Positions 34,111 to 43,586 of a DNA stretch of 64,000 nt are shown here, in pieces. The translations under genes and the position numbers were made by a program. A model generated the notes under the pieces. It did no database searches and was not told the origin of the DNA. It saw only the letters and a list, made by a program, of their open reading frames with translations. The DNA is taken from the NCBI RefSeq assembly GCF_001639745.1, contig NZ_LTAX01000007.1:1-64000 (forward strand), in the 5' to 3' direction. The DNA is from Marinomonas gallaica. Its GTDB lineage: Bacteria; Pseudomonadota; Gammaproteobacteria; Pseudomonadales; Marinomonadaceae. Numbering within the stretch: position 1 is the stretch's first letter; every line of letters starts with the position of its first letter.

Positions 34111-35190
34111 GTGCATTATTCTAAATCTTTGATTGCCTTGTCGGGTGTTACGCTATTTTTGACTGGCTGTGCTGGGCAAGTGGCAGACAATACGCCTGTT
34201 GTTGATACCAGTGTTTTGAACGTTAATATGCATATAGGTGGTGTTTTGCTGCCTGAGGTGACGACAAAGCAAACGCGCTATACCGTTGCAGATAAAAGTG
34301 TTGTTAAGTCAGAAGTTGAGTACGATTCCTGGATCGTCAACAAAATGTTGGGTGGTGGTAATCAGGCGTTGATTACTCGTTTAGATAAAAACCTAATTTG
34401 GGACGTTAATTTTGACCTTGAAAATTATCAAGAGTGCCCATTAACCGGTTGTACGTCTTTGAGTCCATTTGAAAAGTTGGAACAATTAGGTGAAGACGAC
34501 TCTGAGGAGGCCGAGGTCGATTATGATCCTAATGGCACAGACTCTTGTGAGGTGACCGTAAAGAAATATGACTTCACTGTTACACCAAAAGCTCGTCAAC
34601 GTGATGTGAACGGTTTCATGGCAGACCAATATGTTGCTCGCTGGGATTTAGTTAGCGAAGATGAATACGGTAAACAAGACAGTCATGTTGTTACGATGGA
34701 CTATTGGATGGCGAATACGGCTTCTAACCAAGCATTACAAGCCGCTCATGCATTTGATAAAAAGTATTACGATACCGCCATTGCGCCAACACCGCTGGCT
34801 CAGCTAGCGAACGAAAATATCGCAGAGATCATGACTATTTTCAGTGCCGGTAAAGAAAAAGAGCTGAAAAAACTGACGTCTGTTGGGGGAGAGCCCATTT
34901 CCGTTAAAATGGAATGGTACGCAGATATAAACACCTGTCAGGAGCCTGCAAAAGCGGAACAAGAACAAGGTGCTGGCTTTGATGCCAATGACCCACTTGG
35001 CTCTTTGCAAGGGATGGCGACCGGTTTCTTGTCTAAGCAAGCAGAGAAAGGTGTTAAGTCTTGGATGGGGCTTAAAGAAGGCGAGCCAGTGTTGACATAC
35101 TTGCGCGAAGTGAAATCCGCTCAAATGTCTGGCGAGCACACTAGCCGATTTGAGGTTCCAGATGGCTTTAAATTGATCGATCGTAAATAA
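34111..35190 (+). CDS. Hypothetical lipoprotein (359 aa)
   Basis: A 359-residue envelope protein with a lipobox (LFLTGC, Cys at about residue 20), so an acylated protein. The rest has no recognised domain; four cysteines (CPLTGC, SCEVT, NTCQEP) may form disulphides. A GTG start at 34111 has AGAAGGA upstream. It lies between trhO and the dnaX operon, with a hairpin after it. Function unknown. Confidence 0.8.
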   Translation: MHYSKSLIALSGVTLFLTGCAGQVADNTPVVDTSVLNVNMHIGGVLLPEVTTKQTRYTVADKSVVKSEVEYDSWIVNKMLGGGNQALITRLDKNLIWDVNFDLENYQECPLTGCTSLSPFEKLEQLGEDDSEEAEVDYDPNGTDSCEVTVKKYDFTVTPKARQRDVNGFMADQYVARWDLVSEDEYGKQDSHVVTMDYWMANTASNQALQAAHAFDKKYYDTAIAPTPLAQLANENIAEIMTIFSAGKEKELKKLTSVGGEPISVKMEWYADINTCQEPAKAEQEQGAGFDANDPLGSLQGMATGFLSKQAEKGVKSWMGLKEGEPVLTYLREVKSAQMSGEHTSRFEVPDGFKLIDRK

Positions 35191-35198
35191 GCGCTACA

Positions 35199-35226
35199 AC
35201 CCGTTATACAGCCCTGTCTAACGGGT
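35199..35226 (+). terminator. Hairpin after the 34.1-kb lipoprotein gene
   Basis: ACCCGTTA (35199-35206) and TAACGGGT (35219-35226) form a perfect 8-bp stem followed by GTTTCC; a weak terminator or stabiliser. Confidence 0.5.
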
Positions 35227-35388
35227 GTTTCCTTGAAACAAAAGAGATTTCCCTTCTGCTCATTCCTTTTTAGGCTGAAAAAGCTTAAAATTCAGTACAT
35301 TATCAAGTCGTTATTCAAGCTTTTAAAGTATAAGATTGCGGCTCAAAGTTGTGATTAAGCAACCCCATTTATCACCAGATTAGATTGC

Positions 35389-37497
35389 ATGAGCTATCAA
35401 GTACTCGCACGAAAATGGCGTCCGCAAACCTTCCTTGAAATGGCAGGCCAAGACCACGTATTACAAGCATTAGTGAATGCGTTGCGGCAGCAGCGTCTAC
35501 ACCACGCCTATTTGTTTACGGGGACTCGCGGGGTAGGTAAAACCACCATCGCACGAATTTTCGCAAAATGTCTAAACTGTGAGGTGAATGGTATTTCTCC
35601 TGAGCCGTGTGGCGAATGCGACAGCTGTCGTGAAATCACGGAAGGACGTTTCGTTGACCTAATTGAAGTGGATGCGGCGTCGCGTACCAAAGTCGAAGAC
35701 ACCCGAGAGCTATTGGAGAACGTCCAATACGCACCCACACGAGGGCGTTTCAAGGTGTACCTAATAGACGAGGTGCACATGTTGTCGAGTCATTCATTTA
35801 ACGCGCTGCTAAAAACCCTAGAAGAACCGCCTGAGCATGTTAAGTTTTTACTAGCGACGACGGATCCACAAAAACTACCTGTGACGATTCTTTCTCGCTG
35901 TTTGCAGTTTAATCTTAAGAATATGTCGGCACAGCGAGTGGTTGATTATTTACAAACCGTTCTTGGCTCCGAGCAAGTCAGCTATGACCAACCGGCCTTG
36001 TGGCAAATTGGTCAAGCAGCTAATGGCAGTATGCGAGACGCGTTGAGTTTGACGGATCAAGCGATCGCCTTTGGTGATGGTAAAATTACCGAAACCGGTG
36101 TGACATCTATGCTGGGATTGGTCAACCAGACTCAGATTTTATCTTTATTAGAATCCGTTGCGGCAAAAGACGCGGCTCAAACATTGATAAAAATCGAAGC
36201 GTTGGCAGATTATCAGCCGGACTTCATTTCAATCTGTGGTGCCTTGTTGGATGCATTGCACCGCGTGGCAGTTGAGCAACAAGTACCTGGTGTGCTGCAA
36301 GATCAGATGGGGGATTTAGCTCGTATTCAGCAATTGGCACACAATGTCTCGCCTGAAGAAATACAGGTGATGTACCAAAGTTTGTTAATTGGCCGACGCG
36401 ATCTTCCTTTGTCTCACTCGATTAAATCCGGCTTTGAAATGTTGATGTTTCGCCTAATCGCATTTCGACCAGCCACTCAGATGACTGTACGTTACGAAGC
36501 GCCTTCTGAGCCCGTTGCCCCTTATCGAGAACCTGAACCGACAGTCGAGCAAAAAAAAACAGCTGAGTCGAATATAGCCGCTACGGTTTTGCCTGCGAGT
36601 GATGCAGAAGTAACACCTGCTAAAACTGAGTATGACCAAGGGGATGCGGTTACAGCGACACCGGTTGAGACGCTAGCAGAAACGCCAGTTCCAGTAGCAC
36701 CTGCTGAACCGTCGTTGACGAATGAGCAAACTCCGCCATGGGATGAGTCATTACCTGACGACGAAGACAATGAGTACCAAGCGTCGGTAGCGGATTATGC
36801 TGTGCCTGAATCATTGCCACCTGAGCCGGTTGTTACAGAAGCGGTACCGGCTACGACGTCTCAGCCAAAAGTGTCGGTCGATCCTAGTGCTCGTCTCTCT
36901 AAAATGCTGAATGACTCCAATGCAGCAGAAGAAGAAACGGACGATGAGGCCGATGAGCGAGCCATTGCAGAAACCTCAGACCCATACGCGATGTCAGCAA
37001 ATCTGGTGGAGACTGTATCAGATAAACCGGCTTTAATTGAAAAGCAGCCCGATACAGTTGCTCAGCCAGCATTGGCAATTCCGTTGCCAGACATTGCGCA
37101 TTTTAAAGATATGACCATGAATCTATGGTGGTTGGTGGCGCCACGCTTGAAATTAACTGGATTGGTCCAAAATATAATTATGAACTCTTGTTTGATGGAT
37201 GCTTCAGAGCAAGGGGTGAAATTACAAGTTCCACTTGAATACGGGCATATGTTAAATCAAGCTCGTTATGAGCAAATACAAAACCAGTTATCGGAATTTT
37301 TCGCTGCGCCAGTGCCACTTATTATCGATACGCTGGCTGAGGTGGAAGGTGTGACGGCCGAAGAGTTTGCGGCAAGCAAGCGTGCCGAAGCACTGCAAGC
37401 TGCGATCAATCATTTAAATGCGCACCCAGTGGTTCAAGCGTTAGCGGAAACGTTGGGTGGCCAAGTTCTTTATGACACAGTTAAAGTGAAAGCTTAA
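35389..37497 (+). CDS. dnaX: DNA polymerase III subunit tau (with predicted gamma form)
   Basis: A 702-residue clamp-loader ATPase. Walker A is GTRGVGKTT, the zinc-binding cysteines are in CLNC...CGECDSC, Walker B is LIDEVHMLSS, and the sensor Arg (SRC motif) is in ILSRCLQF. Domains I-III end near residue 370; a Pro/Glu-rich linker (about 380-580) precedes the C-terminal alpha-binding domain. An A9 run at 36551-36559 lies in that linker: a -1 shift after codon 390 (Lys) reads Asn-Ser then TGA at 36564-36566, predicting a 392-residue gamma subunit. Heads the operon dnaX-ybaB-recR-rnd-ycgL-ycgN. Confidence 0.97.
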   Translation: MSYQVLARKWRPQTFLEMAGQDHVLQALVNALRQQRLHHAYLFTGTRGVGKTTIARIFAKCLNCEVNGISPEPCGECDSCREITEGRFVDLIEVDAASRTKVEDTRELLENVQYAPTRGRFKVYLIDEVHMLSSHSFNALLKTLEEPPEHVKFLLATTDPQKLPVTILSRCLQFNLKNMSAQRVVDYLQTVLGSEQVSYDQPALWQIGQAANGSMRDALSLTDQAIAFGDGKITETGVTSMLGLVNQTQILSLLESVAAKDAAQTLIKIEALADYQPDFISICGALLDALHRVAVEQQVPGVLQDQMGDLARIQQLAHNVSPEEIQVMYQSLLIGRRDLPLSHSIKSGFEMLMFRLIAFRPATQMTVRYEAPSEPVAPYREPEPTVEQKKTAESNIAATVLPASDAEVTPAKTEYDQGDAVTATPVETLAETPVPVAPAEPSLTNEQTPPWDESLPDDEDNEYQASVADYAVPESLPPEPVVTEAVPATTSQPKVSVDPSARLSKMLNDSNAAEEETDDEADERAIAETSDPYAMSANLVETVSDKPALIEKQPDTVAQPALAIPLPDIAHFKDMTMNLWWLVAPRLKLTGLVQNIIMNSCLMDASEQGVKLQVPLEYGHMLNQARYEQIQNQLSEFFAAPVPLIIDTLAEVEGVTAEEFAASKRAEALQAAINHLNAHPVVQALAETLGGQVLYDTVKVKA
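36550..36566 (+). promoter_or_regulatory. dnaX: Predicted dnaX slippery site (A9) for -1 frameshift or transcript slippage
   Basis: CAA AAA AAA ACA is read in the tau frame; one base back, the next codons are AAC, AGC and TGA (36564-36566). Both ribosomal -1 slippage and insertion of one A during transcription would give the same stop and a gamma-like product. No clear upstream Shine-Dalgarno-like stimulator was found. Confidence 0.7.
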
Positions 37498-37518
37498 TTA
37501 CTATATTTGGAGAGAGTT

Positions 37519-37845
37519 ATGTTTAAAGGTGGTATGGGCAACATGATGCGCCAAGCGCAAAAAATGCAAGAAAACATGCAAAAAGCCCAAGAAGAAGTGG
37601 GCAATATGGAAGTTGAAGGCCAAGCGGGTGCAGGCCTTGTGAAAATCACAATGACAGGTCGTCATGATGTGAAACGTGTTTCAATCGATGACTCTCTGTT
37701 TGAAGACGACAAAGAAATGCTAGAAGATCTAGTAGCGGCGGCCATTAATGATGCCGTGCGTAACATTGAATCGGCTTCTAAAGAGAAAATGGCGGCTGCG
37801 ACAGAAGGCATGCCGATTCCTCCTGGTTTCAAAATGCCTTTCTAA
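37519..37845 (+). CDS. ybaB: Nucleoid-associated protein YbaB/EbfC
   Basis: A 108-residue dimeric DNA-binding protein: an N-terminal helix ([19 protein letters not shown]), beta core, and the C-terminal PPGFKMPF tail found in the family. It is commonly encoded between dnaX and recR, as here, and is thought to bind DNA or help recombination. The ATG at 37519 has GGAGAG upstream; the TTG at 37507 is within the ribosome site. Confidence 0.95.
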   Translation: MFKGGMGNMMRQAQKMQENMQKAQEEVGNMEVEGQAGAGLVKITMTGRHDVKRVSIDDSLFEDDKEMLEDLVAAAINDAVRNIESASKEKMAAATEGMPIPPGFKMPF

Positions 37846-37860
37846 GATAGGAGTGGACAC

Positions 37861-38454
37861 TTGTTCAGCCCATTAATTAAAGAGCTGATTGAGTCCCTGC
37901 GCTGTTTACCGGGTGTTGGGCCTAAGTCCGCGCAAAAAATGGCGCTCTATTTATTAGAACGCGATTCCCAAGGGGCTGATCGACTCGCTCAGTCTCTTCG
38001 TCAAGCATTGGATAAAGTGGGGCGCTGTCATCAGTGCCGCACTTTGACCGAGGATACGCTCTGTCCTATATGCGCTGACGATCAGCGTAACAGCAGTCGT
38101 TTATGTATTGTTGAAACGCCTGCTGATGTGATTGCCATTGAAAGTACTAAGCAGTTTGATGGATTGTATTTTGTTCTGCTTGGGCATCTTTCCCCGATTG
38201 ATGGCATTGGACCAGAAGAGCTTGGCTTAGATCGCTTAGAGACACTGGCTAAAAAAGTCGGTGTTGAAGAAGTTATCATTGCTACAAACAGTACCGTAGA
38301 AGGTGAAGCGACTAGCCATTACATTGCGCAAATGCTGAAACCTCACGGAGTAGACGTCAGTCGTATAGCTCAGGGTGTACCGATGGGCGGCGAATTAGAA
38401 TATGTTGACGGTAATACGCTAGCGTTAGCATTAGAAGGCCGGAAAAGACTATAA
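37861..38454 (+). CDS. recR: Recombination mediator protein RecR
   Basis: A 197-residue DNA-binding clamp that works with RecO (and RecF) to load RecA at gaps. A helix-hairpin-helix ([17 protein letters not shown]), the zinc finger [16 protein letters not shown], and a Toprim domain ([13 protein letters not shown]) are in order. Start: TTG at 37861 with AGGAG eight bases upstream; no in-frame ATG or GTG gives a better N-terminus. The TTG start implies modest translation. Confidence 0.96.
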   Translation: MFSPLIKELIESLRCLPGVGPKSAQKMALYLLERDSQGADRLAQSLRQALDKVGRCHQCRTLTEDTLCPICADDQRNSSRLCIVETPADVIAIESTKQFDGLYFVLLGHLSPIDGIGPEELGLDRLETLAKKVGVEEVIIATNSTVEGEATSHYIAQMLKPHGVDVSRIAQGVPMGGELEYVDGNTLALALEGRKRL

Positions 38455-38455
38455 C

Positions 38456-39595
38456 ATGGATACACAAAACCAAAATCTCGATATTGTTTGGGTGGATAAC
38501 GATGCAGCACTGGCGAAGTGGTGTGATTACTGGTCCACATTGTCTTTTGTTGCAGTGGATACTGAGTTTGTGCGTCGCACGACTTTTTACCCAGTGACAG
38601 GCTTGATTCAAATTTCTGAAGGCAAGCAAGCGGTCTTAATTGATCCACAAACCATCTCAGATTGGTCACCATTGCGCGCGCTATTGGTTAATGAAGACGT
38701 TATGAAAGTCTTTCATGCCTGCTCTGAAGACTTAGATGTCTTTGATCACCTTTTAGGCGTGTTGCCGACACCTTTTTATGACACTCAAATCGGTGAAGCG
38801 TTTGCCAGTGCACAATGGTCGTTAAGCTATGTTAAGTTAGTGAAAGCCTACCTTGATATCGATGTTGCCAAAGATGAGACGCGATCTGATTGGACTCTTC
38901 GCCCTTTAACGGACGCGCAAAAACGTTATGCAGCCTTAGATGTTATATATCTTGCTGAAGTATACCCAATGCAGGTAGAGCGTTTAATCGCGAAAAACAT
39001 GCTCGATTGGGTGCTAGAAGATTGCGAAAGTCTTAAATGGCAATATTTGCAAAATAATGATGCTGAGCAGAATTGGGATGGTGTGAAAGCGGCTTGGCGT
39101 TTAAGTCCGAAAGGCCTGACGTTGTTGCGTTTACTGTACTTGTGGCGTGATGAGCGAGCTCGCGCAAACGATACGCCCCGTGGCCAAGTGCTGAAAGACC
39201 GTACATTATGGGCGCTGGCTAAGTTTATGCCGGATAACGCGCGTGATATAGGCAAGACAGAAGAAATTACGCCTAAGCAAGTGCGCTTATATTCCGATAC
39301 AGTGCTTGAAAAAATTGCATTGGTGAATGAGTTGAGTGCCGATGAATACCAAAAACCATTGCCTGCTCCACTGCCTTCCGAAGCCGGTGATTTATCAAAG
39401 GCGATGCGAGCGTATTCAAAGCAACTTGCTCAGCAACTGGAGCTGGCACCGGAAGTGGTGTTAAAACGTAAATTGTTGGATCCCTTGATGCGACATGTTT
39501 ATGAAGGCTCACCGATGGATTGGTCGAATCCAGCGTTTAATGGCTGGCGCAAAGATAAGGTGGTTGCACCTTTGTTAGAAAAATTCGCAAACTAA
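38456..39595 (+). CDS. rnd: Ribonuclease D
   Basis: A 379-residue 3'-5' exoribonuclease that trims tRNA 3' ends. The DEDDy motifs are VDTEF (near 32), HACSEDLDVF (near 90) and YAALDVIYL (near 160), followed by two HRDC domains (about 210-290 and 310-370). The ATG begins one base after the recR stop, so translational coupling is likely. Next genes are ycgL and ycgN, the common gammaproteobacterial order. Confidence 0.95.
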   Translation: MDTQNQNLDIVWVDNDAALAKWCDYWSTLSFVAVDTEFVRRTTFYPVTGLIQISEGKQAVLIDPQTISDWSPLRALLVNEDVMKVFHACSEDLDVFDHLLGVLPTPFYDTQIGEAFASAQWSLSYVKLVKAYLDIDVAKDETRSDWTLRPLTDAQKRYAALDVIYLAEVYPMQVERLIAKNMLDWVLEDCESLKWQYLQNNDAEQNWDGVKAAWRLSPKGLTLLRLLYLWRDERARANDTPRGQVLKDRTLWALAKFMPDNARDIGKTEEITPKQVRLYSDTVLEKIALVNELSADEYQKPLPAPLPSEAGDLSKAMRAYSKQLAQQLELAPEVVLKRKLLDPLMRHVYEGSPMDWSNPAFNGWRKDKVVAPLLEKFAN

Positions 39596-39620
39596 TACTA
39601 TTACTTACTGAGTAACTATC

Positions 39621-39911
39621 ATGAGTCACATGATTATTGAAATTTTCCGCTCATCAAAAGTGGACGAAATGTACCTTTATGTTGAGAAAAACAAAGGGTT
39701 AAAGAACATTCCAGAAGCATTAATGTCTCGCTTTGGCGCGGGCATTAGTGCAATGACAATGCTGATTAAACCAGATCAAAAATTGGCTCGAGCGAACGCT
39801 ACAGACGTTATGGAATCGATTAAAGAGAAAGGTTTTTATTTGCAAATGCCACCCGCTCGGGAAGAGTATTTATTGGATATGTATAAAGCGCCGACGGAAG
39901 CTCGTTACTGA
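39621..39911 (+). CDS. ycgL: YcgL domain protein
   Basis: A 96-residue protein of the YcgL family with the [13 protein letters not shown] start region and [16 protein letters not shown] end. Its function is unknown, but it is encoded with RNase D and YcgN across many gammaproteobacteria. Its TGA stop shares an A with the ycgN ATG, a translationally coupled junction. A second start, at 39630, is possible. Confidence 0.92.
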   Translation: MSHMIIEIFRSSKVDEMYLYVEKNKGLKNIPEALMSRFGAGISAMTMLIKPDQKLARANATDVMESIKEKGFYLQMPPAREEYLLDMYKAPTEARY

Positions 39912-40393
39912 TGATTGCAAAGCGTTACGAACCTTTTTGGAAGACCACGCCGATGGCGCAAATGTCCCCCAGTGAATGGGAGTCTATTTGTGATGGCTGT
40001 GGCAAGTGCTGTTTACAGAAAATGGTAGATGATGAGACAGAAGAGGTGTATTACACCAACCTGTCGTGTCACCAATTAGATATTAATGCTTGCCGTTGTA
40101 AAGTCTATGATCAGCGTCTTGAAAAGGTCGAAGGCTGCTTGTCTCTTAGGCCGGAAGATGTCGCAGCGTTTGATTGGCTGCCCGACACTTGTAGCTATCG
40201 AGTACTGCATCAAACGGGCGATTTACCGAACTGGCATCCACTTGTGGTGGGCAGTGATCGAGAAATGAAAACTCAAGGCCTAAATGTTAGCCATTACGCC
40301 GTTAACGAAAACACCGTTGACGAAGAGCGTTGGGAAGAACATATAATCAAATGGGTACACGGAATGCCCGAGCCCTATGATCCTACTTATTAG
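39911..40393 (+). CDS. ycgN: YcgN-family cysteine-cluster protein (UPF0260)
   Basis: A 160-residue soluble protein with a metal- or cluster-type cysteine set: CDGCGKCC near 28-35, LSCHQLDINACRCKVY (about 55-70), and GCLSL. Members are conserved and unannotated. It ends the rnd-ycgL-ycgN run; its ATG overlaps the ycgL stop. Confidence 0.92.
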   Translation: MIAKRYEPFWKTTPMAQMSPSEWESICDGCGKCCLQKMVDDETEEVYYTNLSCHQLDINACRCKVYDQRLEKVEGCLSLRPEDVAAFDWLPDTCSYRVLHQTGDLPNWHPLVVGSDREMKTQGLNVSHYAVNENTVDEERWEEHIIKWVHGMPEPYDPTY

Positions 40394-40441
40394 GGCAATC
40401 CTTCGAATTAGCATATAAAGCAGTTGCTCAGGAGTAAGAAG

Positions 40442-42310
40442 ATGGTTATACGAAAGCACGTCAACAGTTGTTTGGTGATGATACTTCTTACAATAGCCCC
40501 CTGGGCTGCTGCTGACACACAATTTCGTCTCATTGTAGACGCCTCTGGCAGTATGTTGATCAGTGATCCTGACAAATTAACCGCCGAGTCTTTAAAACTC
40601 ATTTCCGATTTAGCACCTGAAGAACAAGCTACTCTGGGTGTCTGGCTATTTGGAGAGCGTGCCCGAGTGTTGCTACCAGAAGCACGTGTCAATCAAGAAA
40701 CGAAACAGGCATTAAGCCAAGCTGTTAGTAATTACACGCCAGGTGATTTGAAGACGGATTTAGAATCGATAATTAGAATGTTGCTGCAAACACCTGATGC
40801 TGGGGATTTAGAGCCAGGCTTTGATCGCCATTGGATCTTGGTCACCGATGGTATGGTGGATGTAAGCTTGGATGAAGCGGTGAATGAAGCTTCTCGTTCT
40901 CGGATTATGAACGATTTGGCCAGTCAGTTGGCTGAACGTAATATCCATTTGCATACAGTTTCCATGACGGGATATACCGATAAAGAGCTGCTGTCATCAG
41001 TCTCGACGTTAACGGATGCAACACATACAGAAGTTGCTACGCCAAATGACTTGTTAGATACCTTTGATCGAGTCTTTTCACAAGCGGCACCGTCAGAAGA
41101 AGTACCTTTTGAAGGTAATACATTCTTTATTGATGACGCTATTGAAGAGGCCACCTTACTCATATTTCATGAGCAAGGCGTCTCACCAAAAGTATTTTTG
41201 CCAAGCGGCCAACGGTTGAAAATGGAGGCGCAGAATGTCTCTTATGTCGATGCGGATCATTATTTGTTGGTTACCATTACTAAGCCAAGTGTGGGGACAT
41301 GGAAAGTAGAGGATGTCGATTTAGAGCGCAGTAACATTCGTGTGATCACCAAACTCAGCGCTCAAGCCACCAAAGTCGCTCCGGTTTTGTTTGTGAATGA
41401 ACCTATTTATTCGACCGTCGGACTGTTCCAAGATAACACTCTGATTGAAGATCCCGAGGTACTGTCATTAGTTGAGACCAAGCAAAAACTGAATCTGCTG
41501 AGTGGTGAGAGTACGAAACAACTCCTTAATCGTCCATTACCCATCACTAATAATCAATTCAAGAATAAAATTGAGCAAATTACGGGTGAAGGCAACTATG
41601 AGTTGATTTCAGAAGTAGACGGAAAAACTTTTGTTCGCAAACTTAGCCAATTTTTTGCAGTGACAGCACCGATTTCATTGGAAGCAGAGCGCCAGAGTGA
41701 AAACTTAGTGGCTTTTTCTGCTAAGCCAACGAACTTGCGCTTAAATTTGCTTCGCAGTAATGCACGTTTAATTATCACAAGTGGTGATGGTAGCGAAGAG
41801 TCCCTTGAAATGCCCTTAATTGGTGAGGGGTACTGGCAAAAAATTTACCCAGTTGCGCCAAACAGTGCGTTGAGTGCTCACATACGTTTAATCGGCATTA
41901 CTCAAACTGGTGTTCGTTTCGAGTATTCTACGCCTTCATGGTACCTAAATCGTAATGGCGCTGATGTCGTTAAACTGAGTCAATCACGGGATGAAGGTGG
42001 GGCTGAAATGGCGGCGGTTGCGGCGATAAATCGTGACTTAATGCCGGTTGTTGTGACGCCACAAATTGCGCTGGTATCCCAGGAAGAAATGGAGGAAATC
42101 GATCCAGCCAGTCAGCAAGATGAGGCTGTCGATGCTGCTATTAATGAGTCGATAGATGACACTAAAGCGAAAGAAGAGCCCGCGGGACTTTCCAGTAGTG
42201 AATGGATACTATACGGCGCGCTAAATGGTGCCGGTGTGATTTTACTCGTGGGCGGCTATTTAATCTTTCGTCGCATCCGTAAAAAACGTAAACAGCTAAA
42301 AGTAGATTAA
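40442..42310 (+). CDS. VWA-domain membrane protein
   Basis: A 622-residue protein: signal peptide (about 1-24), a von Willebrand A domain (about 26-210) with the metal-binding motif VDASGSM, and a long beta-rich part, ending in a membrane span (about 585-607) and a basic cytoplasmic tail (RRIRKKRKQLK). It is held in the inner membrane with its VWA part in the periplasm. A match to the marine gammaproteobacterial family TIGR03503 is likely from memory, but not tested. AGGAG lies seven bases before the ATG at 40442. YafJ follows 5 bp later. Confidence 0.83.
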   Translation: MVIRKHVNSCLVMILLTIAPWAAADTQFRLIVDASGSMLISDPDKLTAESLKLISDLAPEEQATLGVWLFGERARVLLPEARVNQETKQALSQAVSNYTPGDLKTDLESIIRMLLQTPDAGDLEPGFDRHWILVTDGMVDVSLDEAVNEASRSRIMNDLASQLAERNIHLHTVSMTGYTDKELLSSVSTLTDATHTEVATPNDLLDTFDRVFSQAAPSEEVPFEGNTFFIDDAIEEATLLIFHEQGVSPKVFLPSGQRLKMEAQNVSYVDADHYLLVTITKPSVGTWKVEDVDLERSNIRVITKLSAQATKVAPVLFVNEPIYSTVGLFQDNTLIEDPEVLSLVETKQKLNLLSGESTKQLLNRPLPITNNQFKNKIEQITGEGNYELISEVDGKTFVRKLSQFFAVTAPISLEAERQSENLVAFSAKPTNLRLNLLRSNARLIITSGDGSEESLEMPLIGEGYWQKIYPVAPNSALSAHIRLIGITQTGVRFEYSTPSWYLNRNGADVVKLSQSRDEGGAEMAAVAAINRDLMPVVVTPQIALVSQEEMEEIDPASQQDEAVDAAINESIDDTKAKEEPAGLSSSEWILYGALNGAGVILLVGGYLIFRRIRKKRKQLKVD

Positions 42311-42314
42311 TTTA

Positions 42315-43115
42315 ATGTGTGAGTTGCTTGGAATGAGCGCAAATGTGCCAACGGACATTTGCTTTAGTTTCTCGGGCCTACGTGCCCGAGGCGGTCGAAC
42401 CGGTCCCCATAAAGATGGTTGGGGTATGGCGATGTATCGAGACAGCCACGTTTGGTCAATACACGATCCGCGGCCAAGTGCAGATTCAGACATGGCCGAT
42501 GTGATGAGTAAAACCTCGTTGAAGTGTCACATTGTTATCAGCCATATTCGCCAAGCGAATGTAGGCAATGTGTGTTTGCCTAATACGCATCCATTTAGCC
42601 GATTGTTGTGGGATACAACTTGGAGTTATGCCCATAATGGCCAGTTGGATACGCCTCAAAGTTTGTCGCTATTAACCCATTTCCCTCTAGGGACAACGGA
42701 TTCTGAACGAGCGTTTTGTTGGATCATAGAGCAGCTGATGGCACGTTTTGGCGATACCATGCCCGATGTACAAGCGCTTTCAGAAACACTTACCGAGCTA
42801 TGCGACCGACTGCGAGAGAAAGGTGTTTTTAATATGATGCTATCTAATGGGCAATATTTGTTTTCTTATTGCACCACTAAGCTTCATTGGATCACTCGTC
42901 GAGCACCGTTTAAGCCAGCCACTCTGTCAGATGAAGACATGACCGTTGATTTTAAAGAAGTGACAACTGATAAAGATGTGGTGACAGTGATCGCGACGCA
43001 GCCATTAACGGAAAATGAAACATGGCATCAAATGCGGGCGGGTGAGATGTGCGTGTTTGATGCGGGGGAGCTAGTTGTTCATATTAAGCCTGAGGTAGAA
43101 ATGCTTGATGCGTAA
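42315..43115 (+). CDS. yafJ: Class II glutamine amidotransferase YafJ
   Basis: A 266-residue Ntn-type amidotransferase. The nucleophile is C2, exposed by Met removal (MCELLGM), and the oxyanion and glutamine-binding parts are SHIRQAN, THPF and YAHNGQL. YafJ-type enzymes lack an attached synthase domain, and their acceptor is unknown. It begins 5 bp after the VWA gene, so probably one transcript. Cytosolic. Confidence 0.9.
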   Translation: MCELLGMSANVPTDICFSFSGLRARGGRTGPHKDGWGMAMYRDSHVWSIHDPRPSADSDMADVMSKTSLKCHIVISHIRQANVGNVCLPNTHPFSRLLWDTTWSYAHNGQLDTPQSLSLLTHFPLGTTDSERAFCWIIEQLMARFGDTMPDVQALSETLTELCDRLREKGVFNMMLSNGQYLFSYCTTKLHWITRRAPFKPATLSDEDMTVDFKEVTTDKDVVTVIATQPLTENETWHQMRAGEMCVFDAGELVVHIKPEVEMLDA

Positions 43116-43261
43116 TTAGGGTTTAAAAAAAACTATCGGATCTATATTTTTAATTGATTTCATGGATATCAATATTCTTTTTATAGTTAGCCCTACTAAA
43201 AGGGCGCCAATCGCTCTTAAAAACGCCATTCAAGGCGATCTAACGTTAAGAGGAATATTTG

Positions 43262-43495
43262 ATGAAACATTACACGTTATACTGTGCGTCTGATAATGGG
43301 TTTTGCAGCGCTGCTGAGAACACCTTAGCGCAGAACAACATTGCATTTGAAACAATTAGCGTGAACATTGCCAACGCATCTTCTGACTTGGTGGGTTTAT
43401 TTGCCAACGACGCCACTCGAACGCCGCAAGTGTTTTATGGTACAGAGTACGTCGGTAATCTAGATGATATACAGAGTTTGTTTCGTACTGTTTAA
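43262..43495 (+). CDS. Glutaredoxin-like protein lacking the usual CPYC
   Basis: A 77-residue protein with a thioredoxin-fold pattern: YTLYC, a helix after FCSAAENTL, an IAFETISV strand, a cis-Pro-type segment RTPQVFYG, and GNLDDIQSL. At the active site only the second Cys remains (NGFC where CPYC is usual); C8 lies seven residues before C15. Since the first Cys is the nucleophile in glutaredoxins, redox activity is doubtful or changed. An AGAGG ribosome site precedes the ATG at 43262. Stands alone, with a terminator. Confidence 0.83.
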   Translation: MKHYTLYCASDNGFCSAAENTLAQNNIAFETISVNIANASSDLVGLFANDATRTPQVFYGTEYVGNLDDIQSLFRTV

Positions 43496-43527
43496 TTGCT
43501 TAAAGCAAACAACAGTTTATGTGAAAA

Positions 43528-43557
43528 AAAACAGGCCACAATTTGAGGGCCTGTTTT
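43528..43557. terminator. Bidirectional terminator between the glutaredoxin-like gene and cysK
   Basis: AAAACAGGCC (43528-43537) pairs with GGCCTGTTTT (43548-43557). Strong stem with A and T runs on both sides. Confidence 0.9.
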
Positions 43558-43586
43558 CATATTACAGCGGTAAGCTTAGCTAGTGA

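Noticed and set aside
36522..36770. Reverse-strand 82-codon frame in the dnaX linker
   Set aside because: Low-complexity Ser/Val/Gly product from the Pro/Glu-rich forward linker; no start signal.
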